From NCBI RefSeq assembly GCF_015672735.1, contig NZ_JADABY010000079.1, positions 19,904 to 83,903 of the forward strand: 64,000 nucleotides of DNA, given 5' to 3'. Position numbers and translations under genes: made by a program. A model generated the notes under the pieces. The model made no database searches, was not told the DNA's origin, and worked only from the letters and a program-made list of their open reading frames with translations. Positions 1-8,720 of the stretch are shown in pieces. Origin of the DNA: Citrobacter sp. Res13-Sevr-PEB04-36. GTDB lineage: Bacteria; Pseudomonadota; Gammaproteobacteria; Enterobacterales; Enterobacteriaceae. The number at the start of each line of letters is the position of its first letter. Within the stretch, counting starts at the first letter, position 1.

Positions 1-68
1 GCTTACAACGACTTGCACGTTCCTGTTGGCCGGGTCAGCGTTAACGCCCCCGGCGATCGGGCACCGAA

Positions 69-2330
69 TTAAGCCTGACGCAGGTTCTGCGCCGCTTTCA
101 CCATATTCGCCAGCGCCGCGCGGGTTTCCGGCCAGCCGCGAGTCTTCAGACCGCAGTCCGGGTTCACCCACAGACGCTCAGCCGGGATACGCTGTTCCGC
201 TTTCTTCAGCAGGGCTTCAATCCATTCCACGCTTGGGACGTTCGGCGAGTGAATATCGTACACGCCCGGCCCGATTTCGTTCGGGTAGTCGAACTCTTCG
301 AACGACTCCAGTAGCTCCATGTCGGAACGCGAGGTTTCAATGGTGATCACATCGGCATCAAGCGCAGCGATGGAATCCATGATGTCGTTGAACTCGCAGT
401 AACACATGTGGGTGTGGATCTGCGTTTCGTCCTTCGCCACCGCGGCGTTGATGCGGAAGGCCTCAACACCCCATTCCAGATACGCCGCCCAGTCGCTACG
501 ACGCAGAGGCAGACCTTCACGTAGTGCCGGTTCATCAATCTGGATGATGCCAATACCGGCGGCTTCCAGATCGGCGACTTCGTCACGCAGTGCCAGCGCA
601 ATCTGCTTAGCGATGGTTTCGCGAGTCACATCTTCGCGTGGGAATGACCAGCAGAGAATGGTCACCGGGCCTGTCAGCATGCCTTTGACCGGTTTGTCAG
701 TCAGCGACTGGGCGTATTTTGCCCACTCAACGGTAATCGCTTCCGGACGACTCACGTCACCAATCACTACCGGCGGCTTCACGCAGCGGGAGCCGTAGCT
801 CTGTACCCAACCATTCTGAGTAAAGACAAAGCCGTCCAGATGCTCGCCAAAGTATTCAACCATGTCGTTACGCTCGGCTTCGCCGTGTACCAGTACGTCC
901 AGGCCTAAACGTTCCTGCTCAGCGATCGCCTGTTTGATATGCTCGGCGATACCGGTACGGTAGTTGCCCGCATCCAGGTTACCCTTTTTAAAATCCAGAC
1001 GCAGGCCGCGGATTTCCGTGGTTTGCGGGAAAGATCCGATCGTCGTGGTCGGCCACGCTGGCAGGTTAAAGCGCGCACGCTGAGCTTCGGCACGTACCGG
1101 GTAAGCGTGAGAACGTTGACTGTCCTGCGCGGTGATTGCCGCCAGACGTTTTTCGACTGCCGCATTGTGGACGCGGGTTGACTGACGACGCGCCTGAATT
1201 GGCGCACTCCACTCAACCAACGCTGCGGTATCGCCGCTGTTCAGCGCATCACGCAGCAGCGCCAGTTCACCGCACTTTTGCAGGGCGAAGGCAAACCAGC
1301 TTTTCACTTCGGTATCAAGGCGGGTTTCGACGCTCAGATCAATTGGGCTATGCAGAAGAGAACAAGAAGAGGCCACCCAAAGCGGACGTTTGCCGACAAT
1401 GTCTTTAATCTGTGCATATTTCTCGGTCAGATCGGCACGCCAGACGTTACGGCCGTTAATCAGGCCTGCAGAGAGCAGCCAGTTTGCGGGCAAATGCGAG
1501 TGCAACTCGGCTACGTCATCTTTACCATGAACCAGATCCACATGCAGACCCTGTACCGACAGCGAGGTGATGGTATCCAGATTCGGCGTCACACCCTCGA
1601 AATAGGTAGTCAGCAGCAGCTTCACCTGCCCGGTCAGCGCATCGTACGCCGGTTTAAAGGCGTTCAGCCATTCCTGGGACAACTCCAGCACCAGCGCTGG
1701 TTCATCAATCTGCACCCACTCAATACCGCGTTTTGCCAGCTCAGCTAGCACCTGCTGGTAAACCGGCAGGATGTCGTTCAACAGACTCAGGCGGTCAAAC
1801 TGTTCACCCTTCACTTTGCCCAGCCACAGATAGGTTACCGGCCCCAGCAGGACGGGCTTCACTTTGTGGCCCAGCGCCAGCGCTTCGTCCACTTCATCCA
1901 GCAGCTGAGTCCAGGTCAGTTTGAACTGCTGGCCTTTGGTGAACTCAGGCACCATGTAGTGATAGTTGGTATTAAACCATTTGGTCATTTCTGCCGCCGC
2001 CGCCGGTTCACCAGTCGGTGCGCGACCACGGCCAATACGGAATAAGGTGTCGATATCAACAGATCCATCTTTGTTCTGATGGCGGGCCGGAACGTTACCC
2101 AGCAGCAGGCTGGTGGTCAGCACATGATCGTACCAGGCAAAATCGCCCACTGGCAGCAGGTCAACGCCAGCTTGCTTTTGTTGATCCCAGTGACGAGCAC
2201 GCAGTTCGCGACCCGTTGCCAGCAATTCTTCACGAGAGGCGTTACCCGCCCAGTAGCTTTCTTGCGCTTTTTTCAACTCGCGACGCAGGCCAACGCGAGG
2301 GAAACCGAGGGTGTGATTAAGTATTGTCAT
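69..2330 (-). CDS. metE: Cobalamin-independent methionine synthase MetE
   Basis: Transfers the methyl group of polyglutamyl 5-methyltetrahydrofolate to homocysteine, the last step of methionine synthesis, in the cytosol. The protein has 753 residues, the length I recall for E. coli MetE, and matches it throughout. The zinc and homocysteine site is visible in the C-terminal half: HTHMCYC near residue 640 and [11 protein letters not shown] near 725. The ATG at 2330 follows a good ribosome site (GAGGAAG). It is divergent from its activator gene metR, and MetJ-type boxes lie in the shared intergenic region, as expected for repression by methionine. An ERIC repeat separates those boxes from the start codon. 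Family and function are very secure. Confidence 0.98.
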   Translation of the reverse strand: MTILNHTLGFPRVGLRRELKKAQESYWAGNASREELLATGRELRARHWDQQKQAGVDLLPVGDFAWYDHVLTTSLLLGNVPARHQNKDGSVDIDTLFRIGRGRAPTGEPAAAAEMTKWFNTNYHYMVPEFTKGQQFKLTWTQLLDEVDEALALGHKVKPVLLGPVTYLWLGKVKGEQFDRLSLLNDILPVYQQVLAELAKRGIEWVQIDEPALVLELSQEWLNAFKPAYDALTGQVKLLLTTYFEGVTPNLDTITSLSVQGLHVDLVHGKDDVAELHSHLPANWLLSAGLINGRNVWRADLTEKYAQIKDIVGKRPLWVASSCSLLHSPIDLSVETRLDTEVKSWFAFALQKCGELALLRDALNSGDTAALVEWSAPIQARRQSTRVHNAAVEKRLAAITAQDSQRSHAYPVRAEAQRARFNLPAWPTTTIGSFPQTTEIRGLRLDFKKGNLDAGNYRTGIAEHIKQAIAEQERLGLDVLVHGEAERNDMVEYFGEHLDGFVFTQNGWVQSYGSRCVKPPVVIGDVSRPEAITVEWAKYAQSLTDKPVKGMLTGPVTILCWSFPREDVTRETIAKQIALALRDEVADLEAAGIGIIQIDEPALREGLPLRRSDWAAYLEWGVEAFRINAAVAKDETQIHTHMCYCEFNDIMDSIAALDADVITIETSRSDMELLESFEEFDYPNEIGPGVYDIHSPNVPSVEWIEALLKKAEQRIPAERLWVNPDCGLKTRGWPETRAALANMVKAAQNLRQA

Positions 2331-2353
2331 TTTTTCTTCCTCTAATTATATGT

Positions 2354-2479
2354 AAATCCTATGGATTTTGAATTTAGGGAAGGCGGCAAGTTTGTTCATC
2401 CCCGGGAGCTTACTGAAGTAAGTGACCAGGGTGGAAAAACGCAGCCAACGCACCATAAATTTAAAAGACGAAGGATTTT
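2354..2479. repeat. ERIC repeat in the metE leader
   Basis: About 126 bp with the hallmarks of an enterobacterial repetitive intergenic consensus. The ends are inverted (taaatcc.../...ggattta). The core aggcggcaag and the central palindrome around 'gagcttactgaagtaagtga' are followed by cgcagccaacgca. It lies between the MetJ-like boxes and metE, so it is probably transcribed in the metE 5' leader. Confidence 0.93.
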
Positions 2480-2503
2480 AGCCGTCCAGATGTTTACACA
2501 TCC
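2480..2503. promoter_or_regulatory. Tandem MetJ (met box) operator candidates
   Basis: Three adjacent 8-bp units, agccgtcc, agatgttt and acacatcc, match the met box consensus AGACGTCT at 6, 6 and 5 of 8 positions. Tandem met boxes are how the MetJ repressor with S-adenosylmethionine binds. The position between metE and metR fits known MetJ control of both. The right edge of the ERIC repeat touches this array. The boundaries are an inference from spacing. Confidence 0.6.
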
Positions 2504-2554
2504 ATATTTGCCAGTTACTGTATATTCCTCAAGCGCAATTTATTCATGCCGAAG

Positions 2555-2567
2555 TGAAGGACTTTCA
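2555..2567. promoter_or_regulatory. MetR-consensus-like site at the metR start
   Basis: TGAA-N5-TTCA, the consensus I know for MetR, occurs exactly once in this intergenic region. It overlaps the metR ribosome site (aagga) and the first base of its ATG. That position is odd for an activator site for metE. It may be a chance match or an autoregulatory site. Confidence 0.35.
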
Positions 2568-3520
2568 TGATCGAGATTAAACATCTGAAAACGCTACAGG
2601 CGTTGCGGAACAGTGGTTCACTGGCAGGCGCAGCAGCGACATTGCATCAGACCCAATCCGCCCTGTCTCACCAGTTCAGCGATCTGGAACAACGCCTCGG
2701 CTTTCGGCTATTTGTGCGTAAAAGCCAGCCGCTACGTTTTACGCCACAGGGTGAGATTTTGTTGCAGCTGGCTAATCAGGTATTGCCACAAATCGGTCGC
2801 GCGCTTCAGGCATGCAATGAACCGCAGCAAACCCGGCTGCGCATCGCCATTGAATGCCACAGTTGTATTCAGTGGCTGACGCCCGCCCTGGAGAATTTCC
2901 GTGCTAACTGGCCACAGGTAGAGATGGATTTTAAATCCGGCGTGACGTTCGATCCGCAACCGGCTCTGCAGCAGGATGAGCTGGACCTGGTGATGACATC
3001 TGACATTCTGCCGCGCAGTGGCCTGCACTATTCACCGATGTTTGATTTTGAAGTCCGTCTGATTCTGGCACCCGATCACCCACTGGCCAGCAAAACGCAG
3101 ATAACACCGGAAGATTTAGCCAGCGAAACCCTGTTGATATATCCGGTACAGCGCAGCCGACTGGATGTCTGGCGGCATTTCCTGCAGCCTGCGGGCGTTA
3201 GTCCGTCGCTGAAGAGCGTGGATAACACCCTGCTGTTGATCCAGATGGTAGCCGCCAGAATGGGCATTGCAGCTCTGCCGCACTGGGTAGTGGAGAGTTT
3301 TGAACGCCAGGGCCTGGTGGTGACCAAAACCCTGGGAGATGGATTGTGGAGCCGACTGTACGCCGCTGTGCGCGATGGCGAGCAGCGTCAGCCGGTCACC
3401 GAAGCATTTATTCGCTCAGCGCGGAATCACGCCTGCGATCACCTGCCGTTTGTACGGAGTGCGGAGCGACCCACTTTCGATGTACCCACAGTGAGGCCAC
3501 TATCACCGCCGCACCAATGA
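2567..3520 (+). CDS. metR: LysR-type activator of methionine genes MetR
   Basis: Homocysteine-responsive LysR-family regulator that activates metE and other methionine genes. It has 317 residues, equal to E. coli MetR, with the N-terminal winged helix-turn-helix at about residues 1-60 ([29 protein letters not shown]) and a C-terminal co-inducer domain. The ATG follows AAGGA at a normal distance. The gene is divergent from metE. Its last 113 bp run convergently through the 3' end of yigM, so the two genes overlap tail to tail. Identification is secure. Confidence 0.97.
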   Translation: MIEIKHLKTLQALRNSGSLAGAAATLHQTQSALSHQFSDLEQRLGFRLFVRKSQPLRFTPQGEILLQLANQVLPQIGRALQACNEPQQTRLRIAIECHSCIQWLTPALENFRANWPQVEMDFKSGVTFDPQPALQQDELDLVMTSDILPRSGLHYSPMFDFEVRLILAPDHPLASKTQITPEDLASETLLIYPVQRSRLDVWRHFLQPAGVSPSLKSVDNTLLLIQMVAARMGIAALPHWVVESFERQGLVVTKTLGDGLWSRLYAAVRDGEQRQPVTEAFIRSARNHACDHLPFVRSAERPTFDVPTVRPLSPPHQ

Positions 3521-4307
3521 TGAAGCTTGGCCAGTGAGGCTGCTGGTGCCAGATGGCCAGGTTAACCAACAGCCCCGCAGGCACATGCATATTGTTCATG
3601 ATACCCAGCGTACCTGCATCTACCTGCGTCGCGCCGTAGTTCCACATAAAGTAACCGATGCCCGATGCCGCCACGCCAAGGAACACCAGAATCCCCCACT
3701 GCAGCGAGGTTTCAGGCATTTTTTGCGCATTCCCCACTATCAACCAGGCAATGACCGCCACCAGCAATGCCCCCATATAAAACCAGGCAAACGCGTTGTG
3801 CTGCGGCATGGGACGGGTTTCCATCAGACGCTTATAGCCCACCATGCCGATGGCAAAGCTGATGTTGGAAAGCTGTACCAGCAGCAGGCCGGTCCAGAAA
3901 TGACTGGTCACCTGATCGTAACGAATGATCCCCGCCCCAATCACCGCCAACAGCGCGCTAAACGCGTAGCTCCAGCGTAAACGGCGTCGGCTCATCAGAT
4001 CATAAATCAGCGTGATATAGAGCGGCGTCAGGACGGTAAATAACAGTAACTCGGAAACCGTCAGGTACAAATAAGCGCGGAAACTCAGCATATACATGAT
4101 GCCAAGCTGCATGGCACCCACCAGCATGTACAGACCAATTGTTTTTACGCTGTGTCCGCGGGTACGCAGAAATGGCAGGAACACCAACGCCGCCAGTCCG
4201 ACCCGTACCAGCACTGCAAAATAGCTATCGACATGACCAGCAAGGTACTCGCCAAACAGGCTAAAGGAAAAGGCCCACAGAATAGTGGTAATGATGAGTA
4301 GCGCCAC
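3408..4307 (-). CDS. yigM: EamA-family biotin importer YigM (BioP)
   Basis: A 299-residue membrane protein with two EamA/DMT repeats and about ten hydrophobic segments, near-identical in layout to E. coli YigM. Published work on E. coli YigM identified it as a high-affinity biotin transporter. The C-terminus (WVHRKWVAP then a charged tail) is encoded antisense to the end of metR. It is followed in the genome by yigL on the same strand. Function is transferred from the family; the assignment as YigM is strong. Confidence 0.95.
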   Translation of the reverse strand: MALLIITTILWAFSFSLFGEYLAGHVDSYFAVLVRVGLAALVFLPFLRTRGHSVKTIGLYMLVGAMQLGIMYMLSFRAYLYLTVSELLLFTVLTPLYITLIYDLMSRRRLRWSYAFSALLAVIGAGIIRYDQVTSHFWTGLLLVQLSNISFAIGMVGYKRLMETRPMPQHNAFAWFYMGALLVAVIAWLIVGNAQKMPETSLQWGILVFLGVAASGIGYFMWNYGATQVDAGTLGIMNNMHVPAGLLVNLAIWHQQPHWPSFIIGAAVIVASLWVHRKWVAPHSVQTAGDRRRDSALSE

Positions 4308-4387
4308 AATAGATGTCTCTGAACAAAAGATACACCCATTGTAGCGAAGTTCACGGTTGACAACTGACTAACTAATGAGCGGTTCCG

Positions 4388-5188
4388 TTACTGTAAAAAC
4401 AGTTCTCGCAGATAATGCGGCACGGCATCGTCGGCATTAAGCCCGATCACGTCCAGCTCCGGGTGCAGATCCTTCAGGCGCTGATGCGCATTGCCCATAA
4501 TGCAGCCTTTTCCTGCCATCGAGAGCATCTCCGCGTCGTTCATGCCGTCACCGAAAGCAATACAGTCTTTCAGGCTGAAGCCCATCGCTTTTGCCACCGC
4601 TTCCAGTGCATGGCCTTTTGATACGCCACCGGCCATCACTTCCAGGCAGGTCAGCGTAGAGAAACTGACGTTCACACGGTCACCCCAACGGGCGTTAATC
4701 GCCTGCTCCAGCGGCAGCAGGATTTCATGAGAGTCGGTGGTGAAAAACACTTTACTGACGCCTTCCGGCTCCAGCAACGCGGGTTCGAACAGCGAATAGT
4801 TAAATACTGCTTCTTTGAAGAAACGCATTTCATCCGGGCGATGGCGGTTCATAAACCACTCATCATCGCGATACACGTTGGTCACGATATCCGGGTTCGC
4901 ATTCACCACACCAAACAGGTCGCTGGCAATGTCGCGATCCAGGTTATGCGAGAACACAAGATTCCCGTCAGTATCATGTACGCGCGCACCGTTGGAGGTG
5001 ATCATGTAGGACTTAATGCCAAGGTTGTCGCGAATTTGCCCCACATCAATATGATGACGGCCGGTCGCGAACACAAAATTCACGCCACGAGCAGTCAGCA
5101 GTTTCAGCGTCTCTTTGGCATACGGGGACAGGGTATGGTCGGGGGAAAGCAGCGTACCGTCTAAATCAGATGCAACTACCTGATACAT
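4388..5188 (-). CDS. yigL: HAD-type pyridoxal phosphate/sugar phosphate phosphatase YigL
   Basis: A 266-residue member of the Cof-type HAD IIB phosphatases. Motif I, DLDGTLLSPD, lies at residues 8-17. Motif IV, AFGDGMNDAEM, is near residue 212. E. coli YigL dephosphorylates pyridoxal phosphate and helps relieve sugar-phosphate stress; there its mRNA is stabilised by the sRNA SgrS from within pldB. Here pldB lies just upstream on the same strand with 14 bp between them, so the dicistronic arrangement needed for that control is kept. Confidence 0.95.
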   Translation of the reverse strand: MYQVVASDLDGTLLSPDHTLSPYAKETLKLLTARGVNFVFATGRHHIDVGQIRDNLGIKSYMITSNGARVHDTDGNLVFSHNLDRDIASDLFGVVNANPDIVTNVYRDDEWFMNRHRPDEMRFFKEAVFNYSLFEPALLEPEGVSKVFFTTDSHEILLPLEQAINARWGDRVNVSFSTLTCLEVMAGGVSKGHALEAVAKAMGFSLKDCIAFGDGMNDAEMLSMAGKGCIMGNAHQRLKDLHPELDVIGLNADDAVPHYLRELFLQ

Positions 5189-5202
5189 AAAAAATTAAAC
5201 CT

Positions 5203-6219
5203 CTAAGCAAAGCGGTGTCCGCTGGATGAGTTATGCCTGTCGAAAAATTCAACAATGGCGTTGAGCGCGACTGAGCGCATTGCGTCCTTTTCAAAAAGGA
5301 TCTCATGGTATGCGCCTTTTATGACCAGCGGTTGACCTCCTTCTACAGGATGGCCCGCTGCGGCGCGGAGTTCACAAAAACGATAGTGCATGCGGTTATC
5401 CACCACACGCTCTTCTTCAGCCTGAATAAGCAATGTTGGGGTCGCATCATCCCCGGCCCCGGCCAGTACCTGCTCGCCCGCCAGAATGCCTTCACGCACC
5501 CAGTGATAGGTCGGGCCACCCACCCGCAGCTGCGGATCATCAGCATAGAAGCGCAGGTTACGCCGATAGCGCTGCCGGCTGTGGGTGAGCGCATTCATCC
5601 CAAACGGCAACGCCCGCCAGCGACCGGTTCCCATCGCATAGCCTTCACGGATGCGCGGATGCCCTTCTGCCCAGTCAAGAATATGGCGCACCATCCAGTC
5701 GGGAAAGCGCATCACAATCCCAAACATCGGGGCGCTGAGGGCAATAGCATCACACTGATTAGGGTGGCGCTGCAGGAACAGCGTGGCAATTGCCCCACCC
5801 ATGGAATGCGCCAGTATATAGCGTTTTCTCCATGGACCTGGCTGCACTTCCTGCTGCCAGAAGGCGGTCAAATCGTCGACGTAGTCATTAAAGTTATCCA
5901 CATGACCACGGTGCGGATCCGAGAGCATCCGCCCGGAACGCCCCTGGCCACGATGGTCGATAATGAGGACGTCAAAACCAGCATAAAACAGGTCATACGC
6001 CAGTTCAGCGTATTTTACGTAGCTTTCTATGCGCCCGGGACAGACGACGATGACGCGATCGTTTTTGTCTGCACGAAAGCGAACAAAGCGTACGGGAACA
6101 TTATCTACGCCGGTAAATTCCGCTTCCTCCCGCTGACGCCAGAAATCTGTCAGTGGCCCCATGGAAAAAGCGGCAAACGCGTTTTCTCTTGTTTCCCAGT
6201 CTTTTTGCTGCTGAAACAT
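5203..6219 (-). CDS. pldB: Inner-membrane lysophospholipase L2 PldB
   Basis: An alpha/beta hydrolase of 338 residues that hydrolyses lysophospholipids. The nucleophile elbow AHSMGGA is at about residues 137-143. The oxyanion/strand region IIDHRGQGRSG precedes it. The late catalytic His lies in KGAYHEILFEKD. I chose the ATG at 6219 (MFQQQKDWE), which matches the E. coli start, over an upstream in-frame ATG eight codons earlier. The C-terminus differs from E. coli (ends GHRFA). It is cotranscribed with yigL and divergent from rhtB. Confidence 0.95.
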   Translation of the reverse strand: MFQQQKDWETRENAFAAFSMGPLTDFWRQREEAEFTGVDNVPVRFVRFRADKNDRVIVVCPGRIESYVKYAELAYDLFYAGFDVLIIDHRGQGRSGRMLSDPHRGHVDNFNDYVDDLTAFWQQEVQPGPWRKRYILAHSMGGAIATLFLQRHPNQCDAIALSAPMFGIVMRFPDWMVRHILDWAEGHPRIREGYAMGTGRWRALPFGMNALTHSRQRYRRNLRFYADDPQLRVGGPTYHWVREGILAGEQVLAGAGDDATPTLLIQAEEERVVDNRMHYRFCELRAAAGHPVEGGQPLVIKGAYHEILFEKDAMRSVALNAIVEFFDRHNSSSGHRFA

Positions 6220-6329
6220 CGGGTATCCAGCCTCGTTGACCAAGTAAAATCGTTTTTTTTGCCGGGTCTGTTACAACGCATCGGCAGTAGCGTATTGTGG
6301 CATAAAAATAGACAAGTCGGGAGTTTCTC

Positions 6330-6950
6330 ATGACCTTTGAATGGTGGTTCGCCTACCTGCTGACGTCCATTGTTTTGAGCTTGTCGCCAGGATCAGGGGC
6401 GATCAACACCATGACAACCGCCATCAGCCATGGTTATCGCGGAGCAACGGCGTCAATTGCCGGTTTGCAGACCGGACTGGGCATTCATATTGTGCTGGTC
6501 GGTATTGGGCTGGGAACGCTATTCTCACGGTCAGTGATCGCCTTTGAGGTGCTGAAGTGGGCGGGGGCAGCCTATCTGATCTGGCTGGGCATTCAGCAAT
6601 GGCGCGCGGCGGGAGCCATTGACCTGAACACCATGGCCAATACGCAATCGCGCAGTCGCCTGTTCAAGCGCGCCGTCTTCGTCAACCTGACCAACCCAAA
6701 GAGCATTGTATTTCTCGCCGCCCTGTTCCCACAGTTCATCATGCCGCAGGTGCCTCAACTGATGCAGTATGTTGTACTGGGCGTGACCACCATTGTGGTC
6801 GATATTATTGTGATGATCGGTTACGCGACGCTGGCCACCCGCATTGCGGGCTGGATAAAAGGCCCCAAGCAGATGAAGGCGCTAAACAAAGTGTTTGGCT
6901 CGTTGTTTATGCTGATAGGCGCCCTGCTGGCGTCAGCACGGCATGCCTAG
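6330..6950 (+). CDS. rhtB: Homoserine/homoserine lactone exporter RhtB
   Basis: LysE/RhtB-family exporter of 206 residues with about six transmembrane segments. It is known in E. coli to export homoserine and its lactone. The family signature is present early ([13 protein letters not shown], residues 17-29), and [13 protein letters not shown] is near residue 112. It starts at an ATG after 'cgggagtttctc'. It is convergent with its paralogue rhtC, but in this genome a nuclease gene sits between the two 3' ends. Confidence 0.95.
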   Translation: MTFEWWFAYLLTSIVLSLSPGSGAINTMTTAISHGYRGATASIAGLQTGLGIHIVLVGIGLGTLFSRSVIAFEVLKWAGAAYLIWLGIQQWRAAGAIDLNTMANTQSRSRLFKRAVFVNLTNPKSIVFLAALFPQFIMPQVPQLMQYVVLGVTTIVVDIIVMIGYATLATRIAGWIKGPKQMKALNKVFGSLFMLIGALLASARHA

Positions 6951-7113
6951 ATAACTGGAATAGTGCTCGCAATGAAATGCGAACGATCTGAACATCGCTA
7001 TATGACTTCGCGAAACTCGCTGCAAAGGGAGAAACATCTTTTATTCTGTGCTGTCAGGTGTTGAGTGCTAATGCCAGAATGCCACCATATTCACCACTCA
7101 GGGATGATGAACA

Positions 7114-7998
7114 ATGGCGGAAGCAACCACACCTCATGACGCAGTATTTAAGACCTTCCTCTCCCGTGTAGAAACCGCCCGGGACTTTATCGAACTCCAT
7201 CTTCCGCCCTCGTTACTCAAAATCTGCAAACTGGAAACGCTACATCTGGAATCAGGCAGCTTTGTGGAGGACGATTTACGTCCCTATTTAAGTGACGTAC
7301 TTTATTCACTCGAAACGACCAGCGGCTGCGGCTATGTACATGTGCTCATTGAGCACCAAAGCTCACCAGACAAACATATGTCGTTCAGACTGATGCGCTA
7401 TGCTATCGCTGCCATGCAACGTCACCTTGAAGCGGGACACGACCGTCTGCCGCTGGTCATTCCTGTGCTTTTTTACCATGGGAAGCAAAGCCCCTGGCAG
7501 GGTTCAATGAGCTGGCTGGATCACTTTGAGGATCCGGCTACCGCCGGTCAGCTTTACAGCACACCGTTTCCGTTGGTGGATGTGACGGTTATTCCAGATG
7601 ATGAGATCATGCAACATCGCAGTATGGCGGCACTGACGTTAGTACAAAAACATATTCGCCAGCGCGACATGGCACAGTTGCTGGATAAACTTACCCGCCT
7701 GTTTACGCTGGAGAAGATGAGCGGACAACAAGTAACCGTACTGGTAAACTACATGGTGCAAGCAGGGAATACACAAGATGTTCAGACATTATTGTATAAG
7801 CTGGCACAACGTGTGCCGCAGCATGGAGATAAATTGATGACAATGGCGGATCAACTAAAGCAAATAGGCCGCGAAGAGGGCAAGCGCATTGCTCTGACAG
7901 ATGTCGCAAAAGCGATGCTCAAGCGGGGTCTTGATACCAACACAATTATGGAAATGACCGGTCTTTCGAAGGACGAATTACAAAAGCTTGCGCAATAA
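7114..7998 (+). CDS. Rpn/YhgA-like PD-(D/E)XK recombination-promoting nuclease (putative transposase family)
   Basis: A 294-residue protein of the Rpn family (YhgA-like, PDDEXK_3 type), often labelled transposase_31. The N-terminus DAVFKTFLS, the acidic D61 in YLSDVLY and E80-H-Q82 in VLIEHQSS form the PD-(D/E)XK-like active site. The C-terminal tail EGKRIALTDVAKAM...MTGLSKDEL is typical of the family. Rpn proteins in E. coli have DNase activity and raise RecA-independent recombination. This gene lies in the convergent rhtB-rhtC gap, where E. coli K-12 has none, so it is probably an acquired gene. No terminal inverted repeats or target duplication are obvious. Whether it is active is unknown. 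Confidence 0.9.
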   Translation: MAEATTPHDAVFKTFLSRVETARDFIELHLPPSLLKICKLETLHLESGSFVEDDLRPYLSDVLYSLETTSGCGYVHVLIEHQSSPDKHMSFRLMRYAIAAMQRHLEAGHDRLPLVIPVLFYHGKQSPWQGSMSWLDHFEDPATAGQLYSTPFPLVDVTVIPDDEIMQHRSMAALTLVQKHIRQRDMAQLLDKLTRLFTLEKMSGQQVTVLVNYMVQAGNTQDVQTLLYKLAQRVPQHGDKLMTMADQLKQIGREEGKRIALTDVAKAMLKRGLDTNTIMEMTGLSKDELQKLAQ

Positions 7999-8008
7999 AC
8001 CGTATTCC

Positions 8009-8029
8009 GCCTGGGCCCCCCAGGCGGGT
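8009..8029. repeat. GC-rich inverted repeat between the nuclease gene and rhtC
   Basis: ccgcctggg-ccc-cccaggcgg forms a strong stem just after the stop codon of the Rpn-like gene and before the rhtC stop. Neither strand shows a proper U-run, so it may act as a transcription barrier rather than a classic terminator. Confidence 0.5.
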
Positions 8030-8036
8030 AACAAAG

Positions 8037-8657
8037 TTAGCGCGAAATTATCAGATGAATACCGAAGCCCGCGAATAACGCGCCGGCAAAGCCGTCAATC
8101 CACTTCGCCAGACGCTGATAGCCACGACGCATTTTCGGCAGCGCAAACAGGCTGGCGACCACGGTAAACCACGCCAGCGTCTCGACGATAATCAGCGCAA
8201 AAATACCCCAACGGGCAGCGGTACCGACGTTGTCGCCGACAAACAGCGAAAAGACGGAGCCAAAATAGATAATGGCTTTGGGATTCGCCAGGTTGGTCAG
8301 CAGACCTTTTAAAAAACTGCGTCCGCTCTGCGCCAGCTCAACCTGCGGCGCAGGTGCCGCAACGTCCTGTTTTTTAAACGCGCCGCGCAGCATCTGATAC
8401 CCCATCCAGCACAGATACAGACCACCGCCGACCATAATAATCGTGTGCAGCCAGGCCATTTTTTCGATGATCAGATGCAGACCGAGCAGTGCCACGCCCG
8501 CCCAGACCATGACGCCGCAGGTAATACCCAGCACGCCCATCATCGCCTCTTTGCGCGAGCGGCTAACGGCCGTTTGCGAAACAAAGAAAAAATCGGGGCC
8601 AGGACTCATCAGCGCTACGATGTGTACCAACGCAACGGTAAAAAATAGCGTTAACAT
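8037..8657 (-). CDS. rhtC: Threonine exporter RhtC
   Basis: LysE/RhtB-family exporter of 206 residues; E. coli RhtC exports threonine. The signature MSPGPDFFFVSQTA (residues 18-31) and TNLANPKAIIYFGS (near 120) match the family, with about six membrane segments. It lies downstream of recQ on the same strand and converges on rhtB. Start ATG at 8657. Secure. Confidence 0.95.
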   Translation of the reverse strand: MLTLFFTVALVHIVALMSPGPDFFFVSQTAVSRSRKEAMMGVLGITCGVMVWAGVALLGLHLIIEKMAWLHTIIMVGGGLYLCWMGYQMLRGAFKKQDVAAPAPQVELAQSGRSFLKGLLTNLANPKAIIYFGSVFSLFVGDNVGTAARWGIFALIIVETLAWFTVVASLFALPKMRRGYQRLAKWIDGFAGALFAGFGIHLIISR

Positions 8658-8720
8658 AAAAATGACTCGCGGGGGAATAGTTCAGAGAGTCACCATCCTG
8701 GCACTTTTTTGCCTGGCTGA

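Noticed and set aside
1..68. Possible terminator after metE (gccggg...cccggc)
   Set aside because: The stem is short, with a large loop and no T-run on the relevant strand. Only 68 bases are visible downstream of metE.
5305..6333. 342-codon plus-strand frame opposite pldB
   Set aside because: Antisense to a gene with full-length homology. Its product resembles no known family and lacks domain structure.
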